Source: Enoplosus armatus
Taxonomy: Eukaryota > Chordata > Actinopteri > Centrarchiformes > Enoplosidae
Length of the DNA: 64,000 nucleotides
Assembly (NCBI RefSeq): GCF_043641665.1
Contig: NC_092186.1
Location: 26,259,501-26,323,500, forward strand
Reading direction: 5' to 3'
The notes under the pieces were generated by a model that saw only the letters and a list, made by a program, of their open reading frames with translations, was not told the origin of the DNA and did no database searches. Positions 1-10,935 of the stretch are shown piece by piece. Position 1 is the stretch's first letter, and each line of letters begins with the position of its first letter. The position numbers and the translations under genes were made by a program.

Positions 1-364
1 GTCACACAAATGGGCCACGTAGTGTCACACAACCCTGTGTTAATTGCCGCAACCCGACGCCTTAGTCATCAGCGCTGCCGAACCGAATGTGATGTCATCC
101 CTGTGTTGATAAATGTGTTGAAGATGTACCTACTTATATATTTGGATTAAAATGTTGAGAGTGCTGCTGACAATACTGTCTTTAACAAATGTTTACAGCA
201 CCTTTACCTACCTATACTATACCACATCCACGCCTGCAAGGGTCCGTACATGCAAACAAAATGATGTCCCAATGTGGACTTGCTTTGGAATATATTCTCT
301 AGCATCTCAGCTGTATAAATACACACACATTATATATATACACATACACACACACATATATGTA
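1..364. other. Non-coding stretch ending in a TA/CA microsatellite
   Basis: I see no gene here. The last 35 bases or so are a mixed TA/CA microsatellite that forms the left flank of the Tc1 element starting at 365. The same kind of repeat resumes on the other side of that element. Confidence 0.6.
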
Positions 365-1534
365 CAGTGCTGTGAAAAAGTATTTGCCCAAATCTGAGTT
401 TTGTTTTTTTGCATATTTGTCATGCTTAAATGTTTCAGATCATCAAACAAATGTTAATATTCGACAAAGATAACCCGAGTAAATACAAAATGCCGTTTTT
501 AAATGATGATTTCATTTTATAAAAGGGAAAAAAGCTATCCAAACCTACCTGGCCCTATGTGAAAAAGTAATTGCCCCCTAGATCTAATAACTGGTTGTGC
601 CACCCTTGGCGGCAACAACTGCAATCAAGCGTTTGTGATAACTGGCAATGAGTCTTTTACATCGCTGTGGAGGAATTTTGGCCCACTCTTCTGTGCAGAA
701 TTGTTTTAATTCAGCCACATTGGAGGGTTTTCAAGCATGAACAGCCTGTTTAAGGTCATGCCACAGCATCTCAGTTGGATTTAAGTCCGGACTTTGACTA
801 GGCCATTCCAAAACCTTCATTTTGGGTTTTTTAAGCCATTCAGAGGTGGACTTGCTGGTGTGTTTCGGATCATTGTCCTGCTGCATAACCCAAGTGCGCT
901 TGAGCTTGAGGTCTTGAACTGATGGCCGGACATTCTCCTTCAGGATTTTCTGGTAGAGAGCAGAATTCATGGTTCCATCAATTACGGCAAGTCGTCCAGG
1001 TCCTGAAGCAGCAAAGCAGCCCCAGACCATCACACTACCACCACCACGTTTGACTATTGGTATGATGTTCTTTTTATGAAATCCTGTGTTAGTTTTACGC
1101 CAGATGTAACGGGACGCACACCTTCCAAAAAGTTCAACTTTTGTCTCGTCAGTCCACAGACTATTTTCCCAAAAGTCTTGGGGATCGTCAAGATGTTTTT
1201 TGGCAAATGTGAGATGAGCCTTTGTGTTCTTTTTGGTCAGCAGTGGTTTTCACCTTGGAACTCTCCCACGGATGCCATTTTTGCCCAGTCTCTTTCTTAT
1301 TGTTGAATCATGGACACTGACCTTAACTGAGGCAAGTGAGGCCTGCAGTTCTTTAAATGTTGTTCTTGGTTCTTTTGTGACCTCCTGGATCATCATTTAA
1401 AAACTGCATTTTGTATTTACTCGGGTTATCTTTGTCTAATATTAAAATTTGTTTGATGATCTGAAACGTTTAAGTGTGACAAATGTGCACGTATAAGAAA
1501 TCAGGAAGGGGGCAAATGCTTTTTCACAGCACTG
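365..1534 (-). mobile_element. Tc1/mariner element, internally deleted copy
   Basis: This is a DNA transposon of the Tc1 group. It starts CAGTGCTGTGAAAAAG, ends with the inverted complement, and is bordered by TA at 363-364 and 1535-1536, the target duplication of this superfamily. The terminal inverted repeats span 365-510 and 1389-1534, 146 bases each. The left arm also has an inner copy of the end motif at about 555-578 (tgtgaaaaagtaattgcccc), the IR/DR arrangement of fish Tc1 elements. The right arm lacks that inner copy. At 1170 bp the element is shorter than the usual 1.5-1.6 kb. The right arm runs straight into transposase sequence, so one deletion removed the inner right repeat and the start of the gene. 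Confidence 0.93.
584..1388 (-). pseudogene. Tc1 transposase pseudogene, N-terminus deleted
   Basis: This is a relic of a cut-and-paste transposase. Read on the minus strand it keeps the catalytic DDE region. The first Asp is in a WTDETKVELFG-like block near 1150, the second in QQDNDPKHT, and Glu in LNPTEMLW. I count 34 residues between the second Asp and the Glu, the Tc1 DD34E spacing. The longest open part is 731-1033 (100 aa, MMVWGCFAASGPGRL onward). The paired-like DNA-binding domain and the true start codon are gone. In-frame TGA stops interrupt it near 1250 and near 730. The ancestral stop, after a GGTTSY-type tail, is at 584-586. It cannot make active transposase. Confidence 0.9.
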
Positions 1535-1603
1535 TATATATGTGTATGTATATATATACACATATATATATATATATACACATATACATATATATATATA
1601 TAT

Positions 1604-1641
<38 letters not shown>

Positions 1642-1656
1642 TATACAAAAGCACTC
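1535..1656. repeat. TA/CA microsatellite
   Basis: A run of TA and TATACACA units on the right flank of the Tc1 element. With the similar run ending at 364 it suggests the element inserted into an existing microsatellite. It produces spurious Tyr/Ile-rich frames on both strands. Confidence 0.9.
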
Positions 1657-2865
1657 CAGCTTCAATAGCAGTCAATACAGCCAGTATAATCACTGGGAAC
1701 CCTCAAAAAAATACTTAAGGATTTGTGCACCGCCACAAAAGCCAACTATGAGTGTGACTTGCTGCCATCAGGGAGTCCCTTTTCTGAGGCCTCTGGTAAG
1801 GACGAATATTGATTTGCATATCAGTGATACTTGCATGCTGTTTTACATTTTGTTGATGTTTCTACTAGTTCCATTTCTTAATTCTTCAGTGAGGGCGTTG
1901 AAGACAAATGTCCCACTATTGTGGACTGTTGTACGTAAAGTGTGACGAATACGTGGATGTTGTCCGTTTCAACTTTATTATTATTATTATCTCAAGGGAA
2001 ATTTGATGATGGCAACGAACAACACAGCATAAAAGGAATGCAAAAAATACATAAACAAATATTGAGAATATAAAAATCTTATATCAATATTATTTAAGAA
2101 TATGAAGAGTAAAACAAATGGCATCCTATCCCTTAAAGCAGATGTGGAAGCCACTGACTTGCCAATACCCAATATTTAGTGTATAGTCATTGTTATCAGG
2201 CCTGTATGTCTGTATGAGCCTAAAACATATTAGATGACAAATTCACCATCTGTCTCTTTAAACTGCGTGCTGCGCCTCTTGTCCGACGGCGCTCACCTCC
2301 CTGCTCCACACTCCATACCGACAACCCTCACCTCATTTAGATTCCAGACAAAGAACAGCACTGCTGCAGAAAGAAGAAATGAATAACCATTTATTATGCA
2401 AATGAAAAGGGAATAATCAGCAGGGGAACACTTCTACCTTGTTCAGGGGGGGAAGGAGATAAGCAACACTAGGCCTTCTGAGCAAGTAACACACACACAC
2501 ACACATGCATGTATGTGTCTGTACATGCATGTCTAACACATTAATATTCCTTCCTGTGGCCATCGTGTGAGATAAGAACAAAGGAGGGGCAAGCTGAGCT
2601 GCATTCCACTTCCAGTTTACAGAAGCTCTCTCTCTCCTCAGAGACAGAGTTTGTTATTATCGTCATTTAGCTCCATTCCATCCGAGAGGAGGGTGTGGAG
2701 TTCAGTCAGCGTGTGCTGTTCCAAGGCTTGAACCTGAGACCTTCCAGTTAAAAGGGTGGCCTCTGTCCCACCAGACTCTCCTGCTTCGGCCTCCCTCTGA
2801 TTATGTTAGTGATGACCCTGGCGGACAGTGGAGTCTACATATGATGGATGAGAATGGATCTGCCC

Positions 2866-2867
<2 letters not shown>
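1657..2867. other. Non-coding stretch, nothing recognised
   Basis: No exon, tRNA or element end could be supported. A short TTATTATTATTA run lies near 1976, and a CA/GTATGTGT-rich patch near 2490-2530. Confidence 0.45.

Positions 2868-2922
<55 letters not shown>
2868..2922. repeat. (CA)n microsatellite
   Basis: About 27 uninterrupted CA units. Confidence 0.97.
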
Positions 2923-2924
<2 letters not shown>

Positions 2925-3036
2925 CCATACTCATATCACATGACAGAGTCATGTCTCCGGGAACAGTTTGGGGAACCCCCTGAGGTGGTCTGAGGACCTT
3001 GAGAGGTAGATTTCATCCATCCATGTTTCTTGGTTG

Positions 3037-3037
<1 letters not shown>

Positions 3038-3067
<30 letters not shown>
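3038..3067. repeat. (TG)n microsatellite
   Basis: About 15 TG units, in opposite orientation to the CA tract 115 bp upstream, so the two could pair as an inverted repeat. Confidence 0.95.
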
Positions 3068-3068
<1 letters not shown>

Positions 3069-3169
3069 CTGTTCTGATATTGGATAGCTATCCAATCAGC
3101 CGTCATCAATATGTATGAAATGTAAATGGAGTAAAAGATAAGACAACCACTCCTACTTACATTCACACA

Positions 3170-3310
3170 TCTGGACAATTTAGGATCAACACTTCACCTA
3201 AGCTGCATGTTTTGGACTGTGGAAGGAATCTGGGGTACCCGGAGAAAACCCACACAGAAAGGTTCTAAATTCAAACCCACAGCCTGAGCTTACCTTCATC
3301 ATGCTGCCTG
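3170..3310 (-). repeat. SINE-like fragment (tRNA-derived family)
   Basis: The segment has the run 'ggtacccggagaaaaccca' followed by a degraded 'attcaaacccacagcctgagc' block. I recognise this as part of a widespread fish SINE-like repeat that normally ends in a tRNA-like head. It is old and diverged, so limits are approximate. Confidence 0.5.
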
Positions 3311-5434
3311 CAGTCCGACCTTCGAGAACACCAGACTGACCAGGGTCCAAAATTCACGTTTTGTTTGGTAAGCTGAAGTCGACCACAAACGAGCATGTCC
3401 TACTTGTCGAGGACTCATTGTATTGGCCTTGCTGTCAAAAAAAAGCCGATCTCTCCTCACCCCACCTTTATCTGTGAGGCGCTACTACTCTTGTAAATGT
3501 TCTTTTAACCACACTTCCAACGTGCTCTTAATTTTTCCTTCTAGGTTGATCTACTCCGGCAATGTGCCGGCACATGGATGTTCCGGTTAGTGCAACATTC
3601 TCCTCTGTGGTACCCAGCTCGATTACCAGTACCTAGCTAGATAAAGTAAAGCCTTGTTAATGACTTGCACGAGCATGCCGCCGTAGATGTCGCAAGAGCT
3701 TTGAGATTGCACAGAGACGTTTATGCTTAATGGGCGATCGATCCGTTGCTGTATTCTCCGAAAGTTCACAATCATGTGGCCCCCGTAGTCTTTCATGAAA
3801 TTATGTACCGACTCGGCCAGTCTAGTTTCACAGGCGTCCATGTTGAAATGTTGTGTGTTGCGCGTTGCCTAGTTACAAAAATTCAGAGGTGCACACGGCT
3901 GCGACAGCTTTCGGCGTGGCGCAATGGCGTCATTTTGGGCGCACAGACCCTCGCGCCAGAGACGCTATGGCAACCTTAAGCATAACCGTACTGACGGTTG
4001 ACAGTGAGGGTCAATCAAAGAATTGCGTAACAATTTTTTGACGGTTATGCGTTGCATGCTGCCACCAGTGTGCAAAGTCGACGTAAAACAAAACGGGGTC
4101 ATTCAACTCGTGTGATGAGAGTTTGCAGCGAAGTAGGCATACTACAGCAACCTGCCAATGGCGGCTTCATTTTATTCGCCAAACATATTTTTACTTGCAT
4201 TTGGCAAGTGCTAATTATAGACCCTGCTGAAAACACACTAACAGTTCCATTATATTATTTTGGCCTGGAGTGTAGAAACATAATGCCAACCATCAGCCCA
4301 TATTCAGCATTAGATCACATCAAACCCCACCTGAGAAAAACCTATCCAGGCATTTATCTCCAGATCAAAGTAATGTATTGGCTTTCCTACAATTAGACAA
4401 AATCTTTTTCTATCATGGAGGAGGAAGCCTGGGTAAACACAGCTCAGAGGTTTACACTCTGCCAAACTCAAAATCATGAATTTGTAGCGTAAAATGTGTT
4501 AATTATGTATGTTACTTCCTGTTTTTAGCCTGTTTGACTTTGTTTCATCAGAGAAAAACAGGTCCAAATATGGAACCCTGCCCCACCTGGGCATCTCCTC
4601 TGATGTGTGGGTCATTTAGTCTGATTAGAGTTGACAGAGGGTGCCTTCTCCATTTCTCCAAGCGTTGGACAGCACAGGACTACCACAGGTGAAACATGTA
4701 CATTTGGAAGATTTTTCACCATGAAACTTCCACAGAGTTTATTCCAATAGACAACGCAAAAAAAAGGAGATTTGTGTGCAGCGCCAGTTTCAGGAGGGAG
4801 TTTTGTGGCGCTCAGCAATGTGCGAGTTTTTGTTTCTCAGTAATAGCAGCGATTTACACGTCGTACTGTTACAGCTGTAACATCTAACAGCTTGCTGCAT
4901 GGATCACTCATGCCAGGATTGTTGAACCAGGACTGCCGAGTGGATCTCTGTATTGACATTCGGGTTACTGATCCTCGGTCAGTGTTCGTCAGTGTTTGTT
5001 GGGTTGCAGTGCTTTCTGTTCTGCTTTGTCGGTGAGTTCGTCCTGGTCTAATATACAGTTTGCGGCTGTGAGATTCCTCTTTTACATTTACACAAGCGTG
5101 CCATATTTATGTGTTGCCATAGCAACCTACAACACAAGGCTTTGTTGTTTCCTTGGTTGTCATTGATTCTATTCGAATCCAACCAAAACAAAACGTCCTG
5201 GTGTTTGGACGTCCGCAAGGGAAAATCCTAAAAATCGCTGGTGATTTTGTCATTTAATGTCGTCATGCTTTGCAGATCACATCACATGAACTCATATGGA
5301 AAGAAATGCGAGTTTACTGTAACTTTAAGGAGTCTTAATATAGCCACAGTAGGAGACCACTTTTCTGCACTGGACTAAGCCGAAGATTATTTCTAAAGTT
5401 ACTGTTGACACTAACACAACACACGTGTTTTAAT
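3311..5434. other. Non-coding stretch with one dispersed repeat fragment
   Basis: No gene is supported. The block around 3705-3745 (tttatgcttaatgggcg then ccgttgctgtattctcc) is repeated in diverged form at about 31262-31305, so part of this region is a dispersed repeat. An open frame at 4052-4396 (114 aa) has no recognisable domain. Confidence 0.4.
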
Positions 5435-5560
5435 CATAGACTTGTATATGTATATAAGGATCGATGACATGACAGCTCCCCAAAAGTGAAGCCAAAACGT
5501 CTCTATCACACCCTGGTGCCCTGGTGGCTGGCTGCAGTATAGGTCATGAGCCCTCTCCCC
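5435..5560 (-). repeat. Fragment of the CATAGACTGTAT-ended MITE
   Basis: It begins CATAGACTTGTATATG and continues through gacagctccccaaaagtgaa, ctggtggctggctgcagtat and aggtcatgagccc. This is the reverse complement of the right end of the full element at 9869-10277. Only about 125 bp of one end is present. Confidence 0.75.
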
Positions 5561-7063
5561 TCCATGTTAGCGCTGACTGAACTGCCTTTGTTTCCTCTTC
5601 CAAGATCGACAAACCTTGGAGAAATTTCTCATGAAAAGTTTAAACTGAGACAGACCTGTCACTTATCAATAAATGCTCACTTAGGCTATATCTTATTCTA
5701 TCCCAGTAATGCCAGTAATAGTTTCAAACACAGTATGAGACTTACAGTAAATGTGTTCCCCTGATGAGATTTACTTAACTCTATCTGATTATCTGTGGAC
5801 TCTGCTGCAGGCTCCAGTTCCTCATCTCGTCTACTGCCAGGACAGACAAACACCAAACACTGTAATCTTGCACATACTGACACATCAGGCAGCGAGGATG
5901 TTGCGGCCTCTCAGTCTTTACAGCAAAAATGCCAGGAACAGGATGCAGTGAAGATCGGCTCATCCAACTGGCTTTGAGCACAGTTGGTCACAACATATTT
6001 GCACAAAGACGGGTAAACCATGACGCATCCTAAATGATTCAACACTGCGCTGTTACACCAAAGACATCAGTCATTTCGGTTCCGTTTTAAGATAATTGAA
6101 TGTCTCGCAATCAAATCTCATTAGTGTTGTAGTCATGGCTAAACACAATAAACTGTCTAATGGTGGAAAACCAGATCACCACTGAAATTGCCTCAAATGC
6201 TGTTTTTTTTTTTAGCCCGGGGCTTACAACATCTGGTCCGTGGAAATAAGTTCGGATGTTTTTGTAGATGCATGATGACGGACGGACAGGTAAGAAGAAA
6301 ATAAAAATGTAAACGCAACATGTGTACATAGAAAAAACAATATTGCTCACTTGTACAGAGAATGAGCTCCTCAAACATGTCCGGTCAGTATGAAAGTGAA
6401 AAGTGCTACTCTGTCTCCGGGGACCCCTACAGTGTTCAGTTTGGGCTCCTCTGTGTCTCTTGGCCACGGGCCCAGCTCATTATGGCTGTGCAGAGTCTCC
6501 AACACACTGACAGCAGCCAACGGGACTCATCCCATGAGCAGAGATATTAAAAAACCTGGTAGAATGTCCTAGAACTGGGGATAGGTAAGGGTTTTGTTGA
6601 TGGTACTACATTGCTTATTAGTCTGGTAGTATATCGATACTGATACTGATGAGTTTCTTTTGATTACTATGCAAGAAAAAGAAGAATACATAAACAGAAT
6701 AACTGACCTTAAAATACCCATTTAGAACCAGTCTCCATTCGGAGCCAGGTTTTGTGGGCCATCCTTACTTGAGTAACAAATTACTGATATGTGGATACAT
6801 ATCAGTCACCACAGAAGTACTCAATTTCAATACCCAGCTCTACCTAACGTCTACCTTACCTTACTAACTTAGGCCCTGTTCAGACCTAGTATTAACATGC
6901 GTCCTGGGTGATCCGCTCACAAGTGGACAGCTCGAATACCAGGTGCGAATGCAACCAAGACACATTGAGGACGCATTGAGATCCGATCGCTCAGACCACA
7001 TTGAAGGACCGCCTACTCAACTGACGTCCTCTGTGTAAGGGGACATGCATACTCACTCGCTCA
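5561..7063. other. Non-coding stretch; one possible terminal exon
   Basis: Mostly featureless. At 5811-5977 a serine-rich frame follows an acceptor-like tctgctgcag, ends in TGA, and is followed by AATAAA at 6147-6152. I do not recognise the product (see findings). Another frame at 6362-6550 is unrecognised. Confidence 0.35.
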
Positions 7064-7835
7064 TAGAGTGCTGCAGGAATGAGTCCTAAAACCCCCGAAA
7101 TGAGTTAGCATTTTTACACTTCCGGTTCCCTCGTCTGGAAGTCAGTTTTTTTTTTTATGGGTTTTTGGTTAGATACCTGAAATAAGGTCTGTGGTTAACA
7201 CAAGCTTAAGCGATTTCAATGTTTTGTGCCATAACATAAAATACGTCAGCAGATACCCCCCACTCGTGAATTTTGAAGCTTTTACGTGTCTTAATAAAGG
7301 CGGTTGCTAACAAGCGGCTAAATGAGACTACAGAGGTTGTTGCGGACACTAAACGTCTTCATGCTGAACACGGAAAGTCATCTACTCACTGGTCCGCCTT
7401 TAATTCAATTCAATTCAATTTTATTTATATAGCGCCAAATCACAACAAATTCATCTCATGACACTTTACAAAATAGAGCAGGTCTAGACCGACTCTTTAT
7501 AATGTTATTACAGAGACCCAACAGTTCCCACCATGAGCAAGCAGTTTGGCGACAGTGGCAAGGAAAAACTTCCTTATATTCCTTTACAGCCTCTTTGTGT
7601 TTATACTCTGTATCTATCTGTCTATATATCTATATCTAATTATATTCTCTTCAAAGTGAAGCTTAGTGGTGGTGACGTTGAAGTAATGCGACGGTGGTGT
7701 ACAAAACATAAGAATCATAAACTTTTGTTTTGACGCAGAGCTTATTTTCTGCAATAATCCAAAATGCCATGGAAAAATCCCATTGGCTTTTTGATGCGGA
7801 AACCAGGGCGCTGCTAACTTCCGTGCAGCACTCTA
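7064..7835. mobile_element. TA-flanked MITE, copy 1 (Tc1/mariner-like ends)
   Basis: The ends are TAGAGTGCTGCAGG and the inverted TGCAGCACTCTA, with TA at both borders, as expected for a non-autonomous Tc1/mariner-type element. The interior matches the copies at 20377-20584 and 46762-47409 in order: acttccggttccctcgtct, gtctgtggttaacacaag, the catctactcact block, and ttctgcaataatccaaaat. There is no transposase. This copy lacks about 40 bp just inside the right end and contains a LINE tail at 7400-7583. Confidence 0.85.
7400..7583 (-). mobile_element. LINE 3' tail with (TTGAA)n, nested in the MITE
   Basis: On the minus strand this ends gatttggcgctatataaat then aaaattgaattgaattgaa, a common 3' terminus of fish non-LTR retrotransposons, with a short TTGAA-type tail. 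The copy of the host MITE at 46762-47409 lacks it: its sequence reads cgcctacagcc across the site. A CCTTTA-like repeat brackets the insert, consistent with a target-site duplication. No coding part is present. Confidence 0.75.
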
Positions 7836-9868
7836 TTAAAGTGCGAAACAACAACAAGAAGATGCCACAACAACAGGCAAAACAGATTCTCCTGGATGGA
7901 GTACACATGAAACATGCTATCTGGTGTCCTCCCACTGCTCTGCCTCAAGCAGAAAAGCAGAAAATATTTTCTATTTGGTTTCAGAGTGATCAGAGGGGTT
8001 CTGAGTTTTGATGCCTCTCTTCCAACCGTTCTGATTCACACTCCAATCCAGAAGGTGGAGGTGGAACCTTCTGTAAAACGCCCTGGTTTGTACAGAATCC
8101 ATGTGATTGGCCAGTTACGTGCTAGCTAAACGTGATTGGTTGTTTGATTCAGACCTGGTCCAGTTTTTTAGAAGACTAAATTACAGGGGCGGGTGCTCAC
8201 AGTCACATCTTTTTTTTAAAGTAGCCCTTCAATTAGATGTTTTTTGTGGCAGGCAATGGTCAAAATTCGTTATTTCAACCGAAATCATGATTCAATAATA
8301 TTGCCTAGTGTAGCTTTAAGTCTATTTGAGAAAAAGTAGTTAAAGCCACTTTGTGTACAGTTTGAAATGAAGTCTCTGCACCAAGATTCCCAGTGAATGT
8401 CTCATTTTTCTATAAACAAAAACTTGTGCCGTCAGAATAACTTAAAAGATGACAATAAGATTATATGCAGACTTGAAACTTACATAAAAAACACATATAT
8501 GACTGGAAGACGTGTCCTTCCTTAAATGTAAATAACTTATTGTACCTCTTCTATACATACTCCTTTTGTTCTCTCTGTGTTCCTGCAGTCTTTCTGTTGT
8601 GCAACGGAGGTTCGTCTTTTTTGCCCTTGTCCTCCTTCCCTCGTCTCTCTTTTTCTGCTCTGCTAAGCAGCATTCAGCAGTCTAAGACCGTGATTCTAAT
8701 CAAGATTAAATAGTGTAATCTTGTGTAAGAGTTTGTGTCTGTGTGCTCTGAGAGGTGGGACATTCAGACAGTGAAGAAGAGAAAGGAGGAAAGGCTTAGA
8801 GGTGTGCACAGGGAGATAGGATTAACCTGAACACCTGTCCCCTGCTGGTCCTTTCGATATCCAATCACACCACATGTTAATAAAGGAACCAAACTCTGTC
8901 AGTGTGTTGTCTGATTATTGAATTGACTCAATCTTTGGTGGGAAGCACTTGTTGCCTGGTGTTGAACCACAACCTTGTACTGTTTTTCCTTCGATTTTTT
9001 TCTGTTAAGCTGCTAGAATCAATATTTTTAGATAGAAGTATCACCAACCAGTGCAATTCCCCTCAGTTCTATGGAGCTTTTTAGCCTCTTTCAGGCACTC
9101 TTTCATGAGTTGGTGGAGGACAAACCAGAGCTAAGGGGGAGGGTGAAAGAATGCCGCTTATAATAATGCACAAAAATAAACCCTTTCTTATGAAGAAAAA
9201 AAAACATTTGTAATAGGCTTATTGGTCATTTTTTAGTGGGTCAGAGACATTCGTCCAATCTAAATAGTACATTTTAATCTTGTCTGTTAGCGGTAAATGG
9301 TCGGTTAACGAGGGTCAGCAGAAAAAAAAAACGAAATTAGAATCACTGGATTTAACAAATGATAGGTAGGTGTACTTTTTTTTTACTTTGGACAGAGACG
9401 GGCTGGCCGTTTCCCCCCTGCTTACAGTCTTCCCGCTAAGCTAGACTAACCATGTCCTGACTCCAGCTCGTACTTTACATCAGTGTGTCCATCCACCCAA
9501 ACTCCTCTGTGCAGCGTCTCCAGCCAAGAGCGTAGGTGACCCCACTCTGCTTTATCTCCATGGAGACGTGTCTGCTCTGATCCCGACCTCTTACCGTATT
9601 TCCATGGTGATCAACCTTGCTGTGTGACAGAGTGACATACGAGTTAAATTGAATCCTCCTGTTTATTTACGGTACGTTTGATAAACGATGTTGTGAGCAT
9701 GTAGATGACATTTTCTGTATTTACCACAAATAAATAACTCACAAGCTCAGTTTTTATTACTCCGGAAAACAGGTACTGAGGGTGCACCAAGGCAACTAAT
9801 CCGTGAACTAGTTTCATTTCGATGTTGACCTTGTCGAGCTTGATGTCCAGGTATGGGAAGGTTCAGAC
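7836..9868. other. Non-coding stretch, nothing recognised
   Basis: AT-rich sequence with several short poly-A and poly-T runs. No element ends, tRNA or credible exon were found. Confidence 0.4.
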
Positions 9869-10277
9869 CATAGACTGTATGTAAAGATGGCCGACGCATC
9901 TCCACTTCCCCCCACTATATGAAAAATGAAGCCAAACTCTCCCGGATACGGCCACTGCCATTTTGCGCTGGTGACGTCACCTGCAGCAGTGGTGGATACA
10001 CCCGGGGGAATCACCACAGTCAATCTCATCTGTCAATCATGACGTTTCACCGCGTTTTTATAGCAACAAATAACTAATTCAAACCTAACGTGTCTGAAAA
10101 ATTAAACACTTGAACACACATCAGCGTGATAAGAACTACCTAAAATGTTCCATCTGCTAACATGGAGGGGGCGGGGCTTATGACCTATACTGCAGCCAGC
10201 CACCAGGGGGCGATCAAGATATTTTGGTTTCACTTTTGGGGAGCTGTCATGTGGTCCTTCTTTATATACAGTCTATG
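9869..10277. mobile_element. MITE with CATAGACTGTAT inverted ends
   Basis: A 409-bp element. The left end CATAGACTGTATGTAAAG is matched by the inverted right end TTTATATACAGTCTATG. TA lies at positions 3-4 and in the mirrored position, suggesting a TA target. It has no transposase. An isolated end is at 5435-5560. A degraded interior piece sharing the catgacgtttcacc block lies near 21880-21900. Confidence 0.8.
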
Positions 10278-10439
10278 ATTCATACTGCTGAGTGAGTGAA
10301 GGAGAGGACTGTCAACTGTACTACTGAAATTGTATATGTCAGAAGCAAATAATATCATCAGGTTTTAAAAGAAAACAGATCAAAACTATGTGGTGTATAA
10401 AAATCAATATAGTGTAGGAAAAAAACAAGAATAGGAAAA

Positions 10440-10935
10440 AGAAAACACTTTTAAAGGAAATAAAAGGCAAAATTAAAACTCAAATAAAATCAGGAAAGGC
10501 TCTCTGATAACAGTATGTTTTAAGAAGGGACTTAAAAGGAAATCTCTGACTCAGCTGACCTGATTTCCTTGGGCAGATCGTTCCAGAGCCTCAGGGGGGC
10601 CCTGACTGCGAACGACTCTGTCCCCTTTCATTTTCAGCCTGGTCTCTGGAACAGACAAAGGACCTCTGCCCGAGGATTGGAAAAGTACGAGTCACAGAGG
10701 AAGTAGATGAGCCAGAGGTCAGAGGTATAGCAGGGAGAGAGAGGTCATGAAGAGCCTTAAAGGGGAATCAGTAAAATCTCAAAATCTATTCTAAAAACGT
10801 ACTGAGAGCCGGTGTAAAACAGGAGTGATGTGACCACGTTTCTTGGTTCTGCTTAAAAGCCTCGGCAGCCGAGTTCTGTCAATAGGCTGTTGCAGTAATC
10901 GAGGCGTGATGAGATGAATGAAGTTAGAAGTTAAG
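10440..10935 (-). mobile_element. L2-like LINE, 3' end of the reverse-transcriptase ORF
   Basis: The minus strand carries the C-terminal region of an L2/CR1-like non-LTR retrotransposon ORF2. Segments reading ITPRLLQQ, then GHITPVLHRL, then VRF, and finally PLRLWNDLPKEIRSAES correspond to the family blocks SRLDYCN, HITPVLxxLHWLPVRFRIDFK and APxLWNxLP. Several stops and frame changes make it a pseudogene. The AT-rich sequence at about 10320-10440 is probably its 3' untranslated part. The element is 5'-truncated, as is usual for LINEs. Confidence 0.75.

Noticed and set aside
1442..1693. Tyr/Ile-rich frames on both strands (83 and 61 aa)
   Set aside because: They are translations of the TA/CA microsatellite next to the Tc1 element.
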